Part shown: one piece after another, positions 63,820 to 64,000 of the stretch | Numbering within the stretch: the stretch's first letter is position 1 | How the letters are laid out: every line of letters starts with the position of its first letter | Assembly: GCF_002209485.1 (NCBI RefSeq) | Contig: NZ_NJIX01000003.1 | Coordinates: 372,001 to 436,000, forward strand | Source of the DNA: Achromobacter sp. HZ34 | Lineage (GTDB): Bacteria > Pseudomonadota > Gammaproteobacteria > Burkholderiales > Burkholderiaceae_B | Reading direction: 5' to 3' | Length of the DNA: 64,000 bases | Made by a program: the position numbers and the translations under genes | Notes under the pieces: generated by a model | The model's input: only the letters and a program-made list of their open reading frames with translations | Database searches by the model: none | What the model was told of the DNA's origin: nothing

Positions 63820-64000
63820 ATGGCAACTGCCAAGAAAGCCGCCAAGAAGGCGGTAAAGAAAGCCCCGGCCAAGAAGGCCGCGGTGAAGAAAGCCCCGGCC
63901 AAGAAAGCCGCGGTGAAGAAGGTTGCTGCGAAGAAAGTCGCAGTCAAGAAAGTAGCGGCCAAGAAGGCCGTGAAGAAAGCGGTGAAGAAGGTTGCGGCCA
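63820..64000 (+). CDS. Histone H1-like DNA-binding protein, cut by window end
   Basis: The frame starts at ATG 63820 with AAGGAG upstream and stays open to the last base (60 codons). The product is made almost only of Lys, Ala, Val and Pro: MATAKKAAKKAVKKAPAKKA, then repeats of AVKKAPAKKA and VAAKKVAVKK. This matches the H1-like proteins of Bordetella (BpH1) and the Hc/AlgP-type basic repeat proteins, which bind DNA and compact the nucleoid. The repeat count differs between strains in known cases. The 3' end is beyond the window. Confidence 0.88.
   Translation, partial: MATAKKAAKKAVKKAPAKKAAVKKAPAKKAAVKKVAAKKVAVKKVAAKKAVKKAVKKVAA

Overview
The window is a high-GC chromosomal segment from a betaproteobacterium, most likely Bordetella, Achromobacter or a close relative in the Alcaligenaceae. 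The reasons are the Lys/Ala histone H1-like gene at the right edge, the DUF4148 secreted proteins, the tripartite-transporter (Bug-type) binding protein, and the order tyrS, M23 peptidase, anmK, erpA, DUF6776, rpsI/rplM. This assignment is inferred from gene content; no search was run.

Left part (1-14.4 kb) is mostly accessory. It holds the cut-off end of an RND-pump adaptor lipoprotein, then a rightward run of PPK2 kinase, SulP anion transporter, and the DUF3300/DUF2950 pair of exported proteins. A small membrane protein and a stand-alone PP2C phosphatase follow, then a large exported DUF4344 metallopeptidase joined to a rhodanese-like domain. Next are two almost identical DUF4148 genes in a duplicated block of about 0.75 kb that flanks a decayed hicB antitoxin gene. 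A tRNA-Ser(GGA) and an unknown membrane protein close the section.

14.4-25.4 kb is a probable uptake and catabolic module. A LysR regulator heads a leftward peptide ABC operon (fused dual ATPase, binding protein, two permeases) that ends in an M14-type peptidase. Divergently placed are an argininosuccinate-lyase-like enzyme and a Bug-type binding protein. 25.4-30.1 kb is the conserved prkA-yeaH-ycgB (PrkA kinase, DUF444, SpoVR) operon.

30.4-43.3 kb is largely core: ribE, ribD, an isochorismatase plus GlxA-type regulator, nrdR and glyA, a PEBP protein, tyrS, an M23 peptidase, anmK, erpA, a DUF6776 protein and rplM-rpsI. 43.5-51.3 kb carries a MetX-like alpha/beta hydrolase, fused remnants of an oligopeptide-ABC ATPase and a GMC oxidoreductase, a type II-like asparaginase whose usual active-site Asp is Ala, and a complete branched-chain amino-acid ABC operon (SBP, livH, livM, livG, livF).

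51.3-64 kb holds pmbA, darP, a carboxylesterase, a PatZ-like acetyltransferase with a degenerate acyl-CoA-synthetase half, gltX, a small lipoprotein, nrdA-nrdB preceded by two NrdR-box-like sites 31 bp apart (nrdR itself is also in this window), and the start of the histone H1-like gene. Several small repeat families lie between genes: REP-like 50-mers near 51.0, 51.1, 58.8 and 58.9 kb, a 9-bp tandem array at 24.2 kb, and 29/30-bp repeats at 54.0 kb. No CRISPR array, insertion sequence, prophage or rRNA was seen.
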